Assembly: GCA_024699855.1 (NCBI GenBank)
Contig: JAMPIQ010000001.1
Location: 5,270,001 to 5,334,000 of the forward strand
Source of the DNA: Aphelenchoides besseyi
Taxonomy: Eukaryota > Nematoda > Chromadorea > Rhabditida > Aphelenchoididae
Length of the DNA stretch: 64,000 nt
Reading direction: 5' to 3'
In this document: positions 11,922-26,666 of the stretch, in pieces
Layout: each line of letters begins with the position of its first letter
Numbering within the stretch: position 1 is the first letter of the stretch
Program-made: the position numbers and the translations under genes
The notes under the pieces: model-generated
What the model was told of the DNA's origin: nothing
The model's database searches: none
The model's input: only the letters and a program-made list of their open reading frames with translations

Positions 11922-12229
11922 ATGAATTTCGATTGCTGCCTGAAGAAAGTCTTCGTTGTTCAAATGCACGAGCACCTTTCGATCTTTCGCAAAATGACGA
12001 TAGAAATTGGCGCCGACATTCACGACTGCGGTTCCAATTTCCGACCCAAAGCCACAGAATCAGTTTGATTCTTTCAGTTTGTTTCGATGAACCGAAGTTG
12101 ATGAAGTCGATTCGTTTGCTCATTGACGAGTCGGCTTCTCGTTACAAACAAATAATAAAATCGATTGAGTTCTTGCGTTCAGACGTCAAGTTGTTCTATT
12201 CGGCATTTGAAGCCATCAATATCAATTGA
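11922..12229 (+). CDS. Small helical protein, unidentified
   Basis: Two exons, 11922-12030 and 12078-12229. Spliced, they read MNFDCCLKKVFVVQMHEHLS.. then CFDEPKLMKSIRLLIDESAS and KQIIKSIEFLRSDVKLFYSA to the stop. The second exon is strongly helical and coil-like; about 86 residues total. An unspliced alternative frame reads through the same second exon, so exon 2 is the better-supported part. Small coiled subunits of trafficking or kinetochore complexes look like this, but I cannot place it. Confidence 0.5.
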
Positions 12230-12439
12230 TTTTTGGGCATAAACATTTTGAGAAATTTGCGGATTAATTCGAATCTCAATTATATTGAATGTTGTATAAT
12301 GGCAACACGTAAGCAAGAAGCAGTGCAATTTGATTAAGACATCATGTAAGCACTAATTGAGTTACAATAATCAAATTGACCTTTTATATTCGACTATCAC
12401 CTTGATTTTGTCGTTTTCAGTTCAAATATCTTTTGCAGG

Positions 12440-13432
12440 ATGTTGACCTTTGTGTTGATTAACGGGTTTATTGCTTCTTTTCTAAGTTTGTTGTTTAACT
12501 TGACGCTTCTGATTCTTCTTAATCGACACACCATCGCACTTGAAATCTTATGCCCGAATGCTCTATATTCACTGCTTCTCGGATCTGCTCTATGAGCTGA
12601 TTAACGTGTTGGCATCAGTCAGTCCAACTCCAACCAACGGTACCGTTCTTCTTGTGCTTACCGGCTTCTGGAGGAATTCGAACATATATCTTACTAGCTA
12701 TCTTCTTCGTTTGTACTTCTGCTCAGTTTTGTATTCGATTTTACTTCTGACCGTCGATTTCTGGTATCGCTATTGCACCGTTTGTTTGTGAGTTTGGAGC
12801 CGTCAATTAATAATTTTAATCTATAGAGACAAACAGCTTAGCAACATCCAATTAAGCTCATTGGTTTTTTGTGTGTTTTTTAACTTCTTTCTGTATGTCG
12901 TTTATCCACAGTGCAGGGTACAGCCAATTTGGACTGAGCCATGACACCTATCTATTGGAACAGAAACTTTGTGTTAATCTTCAATGGCAAATGCTTCTTT
13001 CTCAGCCTTTGCGCCGGTAAGCTTAGAAGGCCAGAAATGCAGCTTAGGGCTTTTTAGTCCAATCTCTATGCCATTCAATGTCTGATCTTTCTAATCACGT
13101 TGGTTGTCCTGTCTACTTGATTATGTTCTTTACTATCTACAAGATTAATTCAAAGATCAAAAACAGTATATCAAAACGTCGTCAAACTGGCCATAGACAA
13201 GTGTCGCGAATTCTATTCCTCCAATCCACAGTTCCACTCTTCTTGTGTGTTTCAAGCGCCTTAGTTGTCTATACGATCTGTTAACCATCGACCTGCCGAC
13301 CATCAGACCGCTAATTTTATCGCTAACTGTGTGGTTGGGAGTCGTAAAACCGCCGATCACTATCTGCATTGTTCCTGCTTTTTGTCGTCGATTGTTCATT
13401 TTGGCAAATTGGTTTTCAAGCGATGATTCTTA
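12440..13432 (+). pseudogene. Degenerate Srd/Str-type 7-TM chemoreceptor
   Basis: Pieces of a nematode chemoreceptor lie in order but in changing frames. TM1 reads NLTLLILLNR in one frame; the next loop and TM2 read TPSHLKSYARMLYIHCFSDL one base out. The TM3 end FWYRYC precedes a normal 41-nt intron; YSQFGLSHDTYLLEQ and a TM5 segment follow; then MFFTIYKINSKIKN and LLTIDLPTIRP..LILSLTVWL sit in two further frames. At least three frame changes have no intron able to explain them. The TPxxLKSY motif and YRY end of TM3 are typical of the Srd/Str superfamily. Assembly indels could mimic decay. Confidence 0.7.
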
Positions 13433-13499
13433 GCGATAATATTGATGAAAATTTGCATAAAATTGAAGAGGTGGCAAAAACGGTTTTTGTTTCATTCCG

Positions 13500-15643
13500 A
13501 TGCGTCGAAAATCATCTGGTGGCCGCACTTCTAAGTCGCCGTCTTCATCGGCGCCTACGAGCAAAGGTCGCAGAACCCCGATTCCAATGTGAGTTCTTTG
13601 CTGTCTTCACTCATCATCTGATAGCATTCCAGACGTCGTAATCCACCACCGGCTTCTGCGGCTCTTTTGGCTCAACTACCGACTTCGTTGCCACAATCTC
13701 TGCTTCAAGATGCTTCGCAGAATGCACAGTTTGCTCAATCGCTGATCATTATGCGTCGTTGGGCAAACAGCGTCTGTCAATTGGGAATCGAAGGTCTGCG
13801 TCGTGAGTTTCGACAGATTCGAGTTCCAGTTGAATCACACGTCGCTTTCGATCGAAATATGCGTCGTTGTCGCTACAAAGGTCAAAGGACCATTAGATTC
13901 CAGTTCATTGGTATGTTTTCAGACGTCTTCTGTGCTGACCGTTCTCGAGTTGTTTTGCGAGTTCCAGCCGGCGAAGACGACTTCATTCACGTATGCTAGA
14001 GAGTAAGACGAATGCAAGAGTTGTTTGTAGGCGAATTGGGTTACTGGACAACAACTGCAGAATGCGTTCATTTGTGCTCAAGGACCACTTCCACACACTT
14101 CTCGCGATTTTTGGCTGATGATTTGGCAGGAGCGAGTGCATCACGTTTTCATGCTTTGTCGAACGGTCGAAATGAATCGTCCGAAGTGCGCTCAATATTG
14201 GCCCACAACGCCGGGAGAATCCATCTACTACGGCAACTTGATGGTGAGAAATGATGGAGTTCAATTGAGCAAATGCGGAAACATCGTTGCCACCGCGTTG
14301 AGTCTTTCGGCCGGCACAGAAGCTCGTCGTATTTTTCATCGGCAATGGGCCACTTGGCCCGATCGTTTCATTCCACGACATGTCGAACCGGCGATGCGTC
14401 TTTTGGAGCTGTCACGTGCTTGTCCCTGCAATCCAACGGTCGTTCATTGTTCTGCGGGAATCGGGCGAACAGGCACTTTGGTAGCTATCGAGTTTCTTCT
14501 GCGATCTCTTCATCTTGGAGTCGAACCGAATGTTCCGTCAATCGTGAAGCACATTCGTACTCAACGATCTCAAGCCGTTCAAACCGAAGATCAATACGTT
14601 TACGTTCATTACGCGGTCTTGCAACGCATCGCCCAGTTCGGGGCGTTGATGCACGAAGAAAGCGCGGCTTTTTTCACTGACTATGCAGGTAGAATGGTAG
14701 GCGAGATAGCAACTGAATGTTTTCAGATTTTATGCAAGCAATCGGCAGCGATCCACCGGTTCCTCTTCCCGCTTATGTTGAGCCTCGACCTCGCCCCCAA
14801 CAAGCCGTTCGTGCATCTCGTCGTCGTTCAGTTCGTCGTCGTGGATCAGAGAGTCGTGATTCAAACGAAAAGACTCCCGAACAGAAACCCCAACAACCAA
14901 ATCGCACTGTTGATTCAAAGGTTTCTTCAGTTCAACAAACTGCTCATCTTCTTGTTTTCAGCAATATTCTGGAACTGCACCGCGCAAACCTAAAACTCAA
15001 ACGGAAGAAACGGTCGAACAACTGCGTAAGTTTTTCACAGAATCTTAACACCTTTTGTGTCCTAGTCGTGGCCAGAACTCCGATTTCACAGGTCAATCAA
15101 ACGGAAAACAGTCAAGATCCTCCGTCGACTGTGACCGCGACTCCAGACCTCGAAAACGCACATCAACCGACGACTTACTTCGACGGACGCAGAATTCCAG
15201 CCGATGCGGCTCGTCAACAACAATCAGAAATCACGGACTCGAGTGCCATGACACCAACTCGACCCGTCAATCCCGTTCAAATCGACTCCGTGACCCACGA
15301 AGTCCGAAGTGAACGCGGTGTTCCGGCACGAGTAGTTCAGTCCAGTAGGTACTTGCAATTTTTTCAACAACTAAGCTGTTTAGCCACGACCACTCAAAAG
15401 TCGACGGATTCTGACGAATCGCCGGTCTCCGTTTTTCTTCAACCCAACATGGCACAATATGCGGAGCGAACTCCATTCGCAATGAACACTCGTCGTCCAC
15501 AACCGCCGCTCTCCAATTCGTCTTCCCGTTCACCTTCTCACGACGACGATGAGGGCAAACCGGGAGAAGAACGATACTTTTACAACCGAAAGAAATACGC
15601 GAATGGTGCAGAATACACTGTGGACAAAGATGAAAAGAAATAA
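13500..15643 (+). CDS. Protein tyrosine phosphatase (nematode-type, cytosolic)
   Basis: Eight exons: 13500-13588, 13633-13880, 13923-13990, 14031-14688, 14727-14920, 14962-15025, 15066-15344, 15384-15643. Basic N-terminus, then a PTP domain: substrate-side CRYKDVFCADRSRVVLRV, DDFIHANWV, AQGPLPHTSRDFWLMIW, the WPD loop (WATWPDRF), the P-loop HCSAGIGRTG with catalytic Cys, and a Q-loop (SQAVQTEDQYVYVH). All catalytic residues seem present, so it should be active. After the domain come Arg/Ser-rich and Pro/Gln-rich disordered segments of about 230 residues ending in a charged tail. No membrane span or signal peptide. Compact PTPs of this layout are greatly expanded in nematodes, many in the male germ line (family knowledge, not shown here). 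Confidence 0.92.
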
Positions 15644-15917
15644 GCTTTGGTTATAGATCAAAATGGAAATAAACAACTCAAAATCTGTTTGTGCACACGA
15701 AATCGAGAGCGAAAGGAAAAGAACTATGAAAATGTCTGTAGAGTGTGTTATGAGAAATTGAAAAGAAAAGTTGAACAATCGATTCAAAACTGCTCCAACA
15801 AACGACAATCTACTGCTAAACCAACTAGACGATCGGAGATTGAAAGGCAAAAGGAACTTTTTTGCTGAGGACTTCGCATCGGAGATAAAGTAAACTACGA
15901 ACGAGGAGGAAACGTCG

Positions 15918-15989
15918 TCCGATGTGGTCTAGTGGTTAGGATTTGTGGCTCTCACCCACAAGGCCCGGGTTCGATTCCCGGCATCGGAA
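15918..15989 (+). tRNA. tRNA-Glu(CTC)
   Basis: 72-nt cloverleaf: TCCGATG/CATCGGA acceptor, anticodon loop CTCTCAC centred on CTC, T-arm CCGGG TTCGATT CCCGG. Identical copy at 37853-37924. Confidence 0.96.
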
Positions 15990-16288
15990 GTTACTTTTTG
16001 TTGTCGAATTAAACTTCCAGACATTTGTTTTCGATCATCGAGTTGCTTTGTATTCGATGCTAATTGTTATCAACAAACATTTCCAATTACTAATGTTATC
16101 TTCGTATGAACTTAATACCCATAATTCTGAAGACATCCCCAACCTCCGCTCGAGGTTCGTGGAAAAATCTCGACACATTGGATTCTTGGCCGATAAATGA
16201 AATTTCCGCTTTGAATTCAACTCGTTGACTCACGGCCATTCATTCTTGGATCTTTTTGCGACACTCTCCAACCTACTCTATCCGCGAA

Positions 16289-16576
16289 ATGACCTCCTAT
16301 TGTTTGCATGTCTGTTTTATCGAAACGTCTCCCAACAAGCAGCTGCTTTGTGTTCCAGTGATCATCATCGGTTATCGCAAATTTCCTCCTCGACTTTATG
16401 TTATCGTGCACAACTGGGCCGCGAGAAGGCGACGAGAACATCCTTCTGAATTGGTCTTCTCGATAGTAAACGACCTCAAAAACTCGTCAACCGACTTCAC
16501 TTCGCACGTTCTCGTCTACGACAAGCCTCGATGTGAATTCCCCACTTTGTCGCCTTTTCGTTCTTTGGCTTCGTGA
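16289..16576 (+). CDS. Possible small ORF, unidentified
   Basis: Open frame of 95 codons from an ATG at 16289, with a hydrophobic stretch (LLCVPVIIIGY) and a charged C-terminal half. Codon content looks protein-like, but no splice partner, family motif or poly(A) signal supports it. Listed as a candidate only. Confidence 0.25.
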   Translation: MTSYCLHVCFIETSPNKQLLCVPVIIIGYRKFPPRLYVIVHNWAARRRREHPSELVFSIVNDLKNSSTDFTSHVLVYDKPRCEFPTLSPFRSLAS

Positions 16577-18760
16577 TGATGCATATTTTGGGTTCTCTTA
16601 CTCCCCAATTTAGATCCATAAGCTCAAAGGAAGTGGGCGGTGGGAATGACGCGCAACGAACAGTTGGCCGACGACATGCAAATACGAATAGAATGTTAAT
16701 TGCAAGCCTTCTGAATTATGAGTCAACACGCTGGAAACTCGGAGTTGTGTTCGAAACATTTCGTGTTATGTGCCACTTAAAACCGGCGGTTAAACATTAA
16801 GTGCCGCAGAGTGTTCGCGTGATTGGCCGAAGATTTTCATTGACAAGTTGGAGCAACTGGAGGTAATTGGAATCGCTGTTCTTCGCGAATTTGTTTGTTT
16901 CTGCAATAGAGTCGAGAAGCGTCAACGTCATTTCGTACAATCTTCTCGACGTGCGGCCCACGCATTGTTTTCAATCTTAGTTCGCACTAATCGCGGCGAT
17001 TTGATGAATTTGTCGTGTGGGAAAATTAGGAACATTGGCCGTGAGTTCTTTTTCGTTCATCTTCGCGTTTGTGTTTGCAGTTGAAATGCGCGAGACGCCA
17101 TCTGAAACTTTCGCTTTTTGTCGACGGAAAGAACGGGAGAATGCGATGTTGTGTACAAAAACCGCGTTTCCCGTTTTGTTAATTCGTATCGTATTATCAA
17201 ATTTCTTTCTTCTACGTCTCATCACTCGTCTTTCGGTTTGCAAGTTCGCTTATTGAAACAAAGTTGCGCTTTTGGCTTCGAGATCCACAGACGGACTCAC
17301 GTATCGACGTGCCTCTGTCGCCGTGAACATTAAGCTCAGTAGACAGTCGGAAGGTTTTGCTCTTTGCCGTTTTAATTGGTAGGACATTTTGACAGTCGAT
17401 TATGCTGTTTGCTCTGTGACATGCTTTGCATTTGGTAACATGTTCTTAGCACGAGTCGAATGTGTGCAATTACCAACTAAGCATCTGATGAACATGCCAC
17501 GCTTTTCCCTCAAGTGTTCAAAAGCGACGAGATCGTCGCCCGAGCGGCTGTTGAAACTAGGAAGTGAAATGTTAATAAAAATGCGAATTGGTTTTTGAAT
17601 GTCTCTTTTGATTGAGTAATCGATCTTTATAACTTCTCTGCCCCAGAACACCTGAATTCAACATCACTTCTAGTGGATTTGATTTCCGTATTGATCGCAA
17701 CAAAAGAAGTTGAAACGATTTTCGACTGCCATTTGATATAATTTTCTTGTTCACACTCCAACCTTCTCGTGTTATCAACTCAACCCAACCGTCTGGGGAC
17801 TATTGGACGTGTGTTCTTTGGCTCATTTCGCTTGAATGCTTGAAGCTAATTGATGACAATCACTATGCGTGAATGTCCGTTCACTCACGACTCTCGTTCT
17901 ATTTGTTCGGCAAGCGAAAGAACGGCGCGAGATTCGGTTATGTGCTTCGCTTTAACTTTTTGGTCTCGTATCAATTTACATTTTAAATTTCGTTTCTATT
18001 CAAAACATTGCGTCTTGAATCGAAGATTTTCGTTCAATTAGCTTTGAAATTCACGTCTACCTTAAACGAGTAGTTTGATGTGCGAGCTCTTGATTGCGAT
18101 GTGCTGTAAAAGTTCTTCTGACACCAAAAGTCCAAGTCCACGAGTACAAAACGGCTGCGGATTGGGACTCACGATTAAAGTTCCAAGCTAATTATCATAG
18201 CAACTCGGTTGTTGAGAGATCTGTGGCACGACTGAATTCGAGCGGCCACTTATTATTCTGTTCAGATTGAGTTCACCTCACAATTACAACAGAAGCTTCG
18301 AGTGTATTTGACAGGATTCGTGCGAGTTGGATTTTGGCTCGTGGGGTTTCCGTGGAATTGCAAAGCTCATTCTTTCACACGTGTTCAACGCTTGTAATCA
18401 GGAGCAACTACTTTCCTGAAGTTTTTTGTAGTTTCACTGGTCAATTGATCACTTGACTGGGTTCTCACTCAAACATTTTGCTTGCCGTTGTGTTGTGAGA
18501 ATCAAATCGCTACAAACCAAGTTCTGATTAATTATCCATTCTTCTCATAAATTTGGCTCGTGAGTACTAAGTGTATAAAACTGCAAATTCTCTTCGGAAA
18601 AACACGTTAATTACTTGACCAAAAAATAACTGACAGTCACAACTAATCGACAATTTTTTGCTCTTAATTCGAAGCACGTGTTGGTGTATGTCACATATTG
18701 ACTTTCGTTTTAGCCCATCGCTATAGGATGATAGTTCTGCTTACCAGCTACACAACAACA
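16577..18760. other. Long non-coding stretch with one possible exon pair
   Basis: Mostly no assignable genes. At about 16810-17039 an open frame (DWPKIFIDKLEQLE.. to GKIRNIG) ends at a textbook 44-nt intron (17041-17084, GTGAGT to TTTGCAG), after which the frame continues to 17254 with a hydrophobic C-terminus. No initiating ATG was found. I treat this as a possible fragment. From 17260 to 18760 nothing was recognised. Confidence 0.3.
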
Positions 18761-18768
18761 CAAACACA

Positions 18769-18840
18769 ATGGTAGTTGGAATACCAAACAAAAAAAGCAA
18801 TAGACAGGCTTTTAGACATGACTACAACATTCGGCAATAA
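18769..18840 (+). promoter_or_regulatory. Upstream ORF overlapping the GPCR start
   Basis: A 24-codon ORF starts 49 bp upstream of the receptor ATG and ends 20 bp past it in another frame, so it would depress receptor translation if in the mRNA. The same stretch also contains a possible 44-nt intron (18772-18815, GTAGTT to CTTTTAG), which would remove most of it. Confidence 0.4.
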
Positions 18841-21205
18841 CTCCGAAATGCTCGATAGCGTTGATCTCTCTCTCAACACTTCAGCTTTCCCGCTTCCTGA
18901 TAATTTAACTTTACAGAACAACACGTCCAAATGTTTCGTTGAAGTAAGTCTTATAGACTTCGTATTATACAAACAAAATTTCAGGCGCAAGAACTGTTGG
19001 TTATTCATCATTCCACCAATTTACGTCTTCCACTTCCTGTCCTGTTTTTCTTCAGTGTTCCAGCGACGGTCATCATTCTCTTGACAATATTCGGTAATCT
19101 ACTTGTTCTCTGCTTCAAAGCACGGGTCGGTCGAACGAATACAACACTTTTGGTTTGGAATCTCGGGTTAACCGACTTCTTGGTCGGTGTTTTTGTTCTA
19201 CCAATGGGTGCAGTCCATTTGATCACACGAAAGTGGCTTTTCGGACGATTGTTGTGTCGAATTTGGGTAGCTGCTGATGTTACATTCTGTACATGCTCTG
19301 TGGTAAACAGCAAACATTCTGCCTAGATCATTAAAACTTTCAGGTTACGATCTGTGTGATTTCCGCTGATCGCTATCTTGCAGTCACTCGTCCTCTACGT
19401 TACAAATCAATCGTGACAAAAATGAAAGTTATTTCTGTTATGCTTGTGATCTGGACATTTTCATCGACGATTCTCGTTACAACGGTCAAATGGGAAAGTT
19501 CCGATTGCGTGGATGAGGTAAATTGAATGTCCTTTACATGACCTTTATTTTTAGACCATTTGCTTTGCTGGGAATGAAATACGTTATTTGGCTCATTCAG
19601 TTGTTTTTGCGTTCTTTCTTCCCGCTTCAGTTACTCTTACGCTTTACTGGCGAATATACAAATTGGCGAGAAATCGACAGAAAGCATTGGATCGCGGGTT
19701 TCTGATGATCTTGGGCCACAACATGAATTTTCTCACGAATACGTTAAGTCAAAGTGTAAGGATTCATTTGAAGCCATCAACTATCAGGGACCTTCTGTTT
19801 AGACTACTTTGCGTGTTCATTTCGGCCGTAACAACGGAATGGTCGAACAACAACGTCGAGTGCTTCGAACTCACGAGCGAATTGCAAAGACGTTGGGCGT
19901 TGTATCGTGTTCATTTTTGTTTTGTTGGCTTCCATTCTTCAGCTTGTATTTAACTAGTAGGTTAACATAAACGAATGCACATAATGATTACGACCTTAAG
20001 ACTATCAGTGTCGAGGATGCATTCCAACTTTGGCAATCGATATCGCATCGTGGCTCGGTTATTGCAACTCGATGTTGAATCCGATCATTTACTCGTTTAC
20101 CGTAAAAGAATTCAAACGTTCGGCGTTGCGTTTTCTCTTACCTTTTTGGCGTTTGATTTATCATTGCTTACCGCAATGTGTTCCGAAACCGCCGGATTAT
20201 GTTTCTCGAATGAGTCGAACTGGAAACCGAGTAAAAGGTCGTCGATCAAACGATGTAAACCGAAACAAAGGATCATCGGGTTTGATGGCAATCAAAAAAG
20301 TCCAACACAACATAAGAAGAAGAACTGAGCCCGCGATTTTTGCTCTTACACGAACACCAACCAACCTCGGAAATAAGAAGTAGTTCACAGCGATTTCTCA
20401 GTTGAAATACGTTGATTTTCAGATTAAAACCGCTGATCGAAAGTGGAATGGAAATGCGACATACGATCGCAGAAGATCCGTATCATAGCGATGATCATGA
20501 AACCATTTCATCGGATAACACCGAACCGATCATGTTGTACGAAACGTCAACTGTCGCTAACGTCTCAACAACCCCAAATACGAACATAAACGAGTGGAAC
20601 AGTCGGTCGCCTATCGGAAGTGTTTATCATCAGGCAAAAATCAGCCCAACGAACAGTGGAAGTCAACAGTCAACAAAAATAAAAAACACGATTTCGAACT
20701 CTTCGTCTAGTGCGTGGAATTGGTTCGCTGGTGGAAAATGTCGACGAAAAGGTTATTTTGTTGATTAGACAAAGTTCTAATTAATGAATTGACTTTAGCA
20801 AACGAGTTAGAATCGAGTGGTCGCGAAAACAACGGCAATATTAACAACTCGACAGTTGGAAAGTTGTCAGATTTCGGCTCGTGGAACAACATCAAGAATG
20901 TGGCACGAGAACGAGCTAACCGTTGGGCTCTAAGCACCCACAGTGCGTCAATGGACGGCGAGGTTCTATCAACCGAAAGACGAAACGGTAATCTTCGAAC
21001 TACAACCACCGATTCAATGGATGCGAACGTCAAAAAGCTCGATAGACCGCTGTTAACTGCCGCATATTCAACCGAAAACACGAGTTCAGCTCAGCAGTTG
21101 AACGATGATCACAGAACATCAACTCTGGGAGATTTGCAGATGAACGGGAGTCCAAGTTCTGTGCGAGTCGAGTTTGTTTACAACACTCCAGAAATCGACC
21201 TGTAA
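18818..21205 (+). CDS. Biogenic-amine-type rhodopsin-family GPCR
   Basis: Eight exons: 18818-18943, 18985-19302, 19344-19517, 19555-19755, 19803-19956, 20001-20379, 20423-20751, 20799-21205. Glycosylatable N-terminus, seven spans, about 570 residues. Key residues: Asp3.32 (WVAADVTFC), which binds amine ligands, and C3.25; ADRYLAV (DRY); TM5 with Ser5.42 but Ala at 5.46 (AHSVVFAFFLP); TM6 FCWLPFF; a YQCRGC third extracellular loop; TM7 NSMLNPIIYSF. The long C-terminal tail, about 250 residues and Ser/Thr/Asn-rich, takes up the last two exons. The pattern fits octopamine/tyramine, dopamine or serotonin receptors; the ligand cannot be settled by eye. Only one TM5 serine is unusual for a catechol receptor. 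Confidence 0.9.
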
Positions 21206-21209
21206 ATAT

Positions 21210-21610
21210 AATGACAATAAACTTTTACACAAGAAGAAAGTCTGATGTTCAGTTCCAAGATCAGAAACAGCGGTTACAGTCATTCTTAAGCATTTATTCG
21301 CATATTACTATTTTAACAAATGCACCGTTTTCTTTCGTTTGGCATCAAATTGCGTACGACATTAATAACCAGAAGAATTGGATAAGATACCTGATGTAGC
21401 TGTGGAATAAAATACAAAAACTAATGAAAACCCGCGTTGTGGAATTCGGATCTTATTGGAGTTTCGTAAATGTAACAGATGAGTACAATTGGAAACACTT
21501 TAGCAGTTGAATAAAACAAAGAATACAAAAGTAGAAATAAGTTAGAATAAGGAGATACACAAACGGTTTGCTGGACACTGACAACCAATGGACGAAACAA
21601 GTGAATTCAT
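21210..21610. other. 3' flanks of two convergent genes
   Basis: Between the GPCR stop (21205) and the SLC66A2 stop (21613, opposite strand). AATAAA at 21217-21222 (+) is a likely GPCR poly(A) signal. No gene seen. Confidence 0.45.
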
Positions 21611-21612
21611 AT

Positions 21613-24079
<2,467 letters not shown>

Positions 24080-24099
24080 TCGGATTGGATACCTCGGAG

Positions 24100-26660
24100 T
24101 TCGATTTTGCTTTCCAAGTGCTCAGCTTTTGAGTATTCGAAGCGAAAGGAGCTGCGTGGATGAGCAAAATCTTCTCGTCGGATCTTCTGAAACAAGTCGA
24201 AAATAAGCTCACGGTATTAAACGTTTATTCTGCAACACGTAGAACATAGAAGTAGATGGCTTGCAATTGCGATTATTCAGCTGCACAAACAGCAATCGAA
24301 AATGACCGAAGGTTTGTGACCGTAGAGGTTTCTCGCAGACAAAAACATCACGTTTATCGCGACCTTCCATCAGTCTTTAACCCGCACCTTCGGGTTCGTT
24401 GACGAAAACACCATCGATCAATCGCTCTGATCGGGCCGTCGACCCGCGGGGTTTTGAACCATCAATGTAAACAGAAAATTTGGATTTTTGTGCGACGTTT
24501 TGCGTCAAAAAGTTCGAATGCGCGTGGAACGTTATTTCACTCGACACGCATTTCGTGCGTGAATCCGCGTCGCAAAATCGCGTGAGTTGCGAGTGAAACG
24601 AAAAGCGCGTCCAAAAACATTGTCGATTAACAACGTCGGGACTTTCTTTTTCAATCAGAAACCACCACCGCGCAAATTTACGTTCTTAATTCCCGCTCCA
24701 GTTGCCTTGTCGTCAACCAAAAGGTGATGAAGACGCTCATCGTCGACATTTCGTACGATCACGCAAAAAAACAAACGAGTTCGTCGACGTCCTGTAATTT
24801 CGCACAACTCCACGCATAATCGATGGAAGAAAGCAAAAAAACTGGAAAGTACGAGACTGAGTAGACGCAAAACAGCGTGGCCACAAGACGGTCAACATCT
24901 GCGCAAACTCCCTACGACGACTTTGGGGACAACCTGTGAAACAAATGCGTGAAGAAAAAAGAGAATTAGCAGCCGCAAAGACCGTTCTCCAAATCCCGTT
25001 GAATGCAAAACTCAGAGCGGACGACCAGGTACTAGGACTCAAATGCAGCTCGTTAACTGTCGTGTAAATCAAACTCCATATTCTTGCCGTCGTATTAGTT
25101 GCGGAAGACAACGAGCGAATTCGACCACCACACACCCCGTGGGACTTTGCGGGTATTTTCGACTGCGGCCCCTCGTCTCTACCCGTCGAATTCAAACATC
25201 AAGAATTATTGAAAAGACGATTTTTGGAGTCAAGAGACGGTAAACAACCCAGTTGTTTTTGACTGAAATACAAACTGTCGAACAAATCGGATTAGAATTT
25301 CAGGAAGTCAGCAGCTATCGAAGACAAACAAATGACGTCAGGTTGAATCGTATAATAGAAGAGCAAATAAGTTAGTAAGTCCAGTAATCTTCAGATCGGA
25401 CGACACGAAGTCTTCTAACTGAAGAGGTTTTTGATCCTGAACAAAGTCGTTTTGAATCAAAAGTATTTTTCGATGTAAACGCCCACAGAAATTGATCTTC
25501 GAAACAAACGTTCGTTTTACTGCGCACGCGCTTTGGCGTGAAAAACGTCGAGCGGAGGTCGTGAGTTTCAATGGACGCAATTAACGACAATCGAAATGGA
25601 TTTTACCGAAACGCGCTGGTGGTCGGATTTGATGAAATTCGCTAATCTCCGCTGTAAACGAGTGGATTAAGGACGCAGATTGTGATAAAATCACTCAAAA
25701 CGTCCGCTTCTCGGTAGAAAAAAAGGGCGAACGGCGCGAAAGCGTGCGCAAAAAATCACGATTGTAAGCGTCTTTTTTGTGTGCGCTTTCGCGACGTTCC
25801 TTTTTTAGCTCGACGCGAATGGCGATGTGCGCGAGGATGAAAATCGCTTCGAGTGGAAGAACACAAAAATTTTTGTGGAGTTCGAAAGCCAACGACGCGA
25901 ATTCGCGCCGAAAACCCGTTCGAACAAACTAACAGGCTTCTGAATCACTTGAATTCGCAGTGAAATAAACCACAGACGTTTTTGTAGAAGCGTACGCAGC
26001 TCGTTGAGTCAGAAGCCAAAGAACAAACAAAATTGCCACTCGGAAACGTCGAGAAGAGTGCGCAGACGAAAACTGACCGCTTCAGCGGACTCCTTTCCTC
26101 TACGGTCGTCCACGAATCCGCTGAATCAGAACGCGAATTCACGATCCAAAAACGAATTTGAACGGAAAAGTGAGCCGACTGATGGGTCTCAAGAGAAAGT
26201 TGAAGAGGACTTGCGCACGATTTCGATTGCTCGTTCGAAACCGTTGAGCAAAAAAACGCTCTTTGCTTAGCGATCGCAAACTGAACTTACGAAGTCGAAG
26301 CTGAAAATCGAAATTAACGAAAAAATTGAAAACTTTATGGAAACAAAATCGTACAAAACTCAGCGCCCAGTTACGATAACAATGAGGTTGAAGCCAAACG
26401 GCAATACGATCCTTGTACTGACGACCGGCAACCACTTCGAAGGAACAATTTCAATCTTCGGACTACGAAAATGAAGAAGAAACTAACGAGAAGAAGGTTT
26501 TGTGTCCGAGAAATGATTCCTCAGCGATTGACATAAGAAAGTTGGAAGAATACCCGCAGTGTTCAGAAAAACTGTTCATTTTCATCGGATCCAATCGAAA
26601 ATCGTACCACGTAAACAGAAACGAAGAAATGCAAAGTAACAGATTAGTTTCCACTGAACA
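24100..26660. other. 2.5-kb gap, no confident gene
   Basis: Rich in CG, TCG and GAAA words, with several sizeable open frames on both strands (for example 24737-25195 on the minus strand and 26004-26270 on the plus) but none with family motifs or consistent splicing. A minus-strand segment at about 26380-26460 reads as a short hydrophobic stretch behind a good acceptor. It may hold the distal promoter of the SLC66A2-like gene or exons I could not link. Confidence 0.35.
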
Positions 26661-26666
26661 ACAAGA

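Noticed and set aside
24737..25195. 152-codon minus-strand open frame
   Set aside because: No ATG context, motif or splice link; composition like the surrounding non-coding DNA.
26139..26435. Minus-strand frame with GRQYKDRIAVWLQ resembling the end of eIF4E
   Set aside because: Only about 12 residues fit; no cap-binding Trp-rich exons nearby and another frame explains the splice sites equally well.
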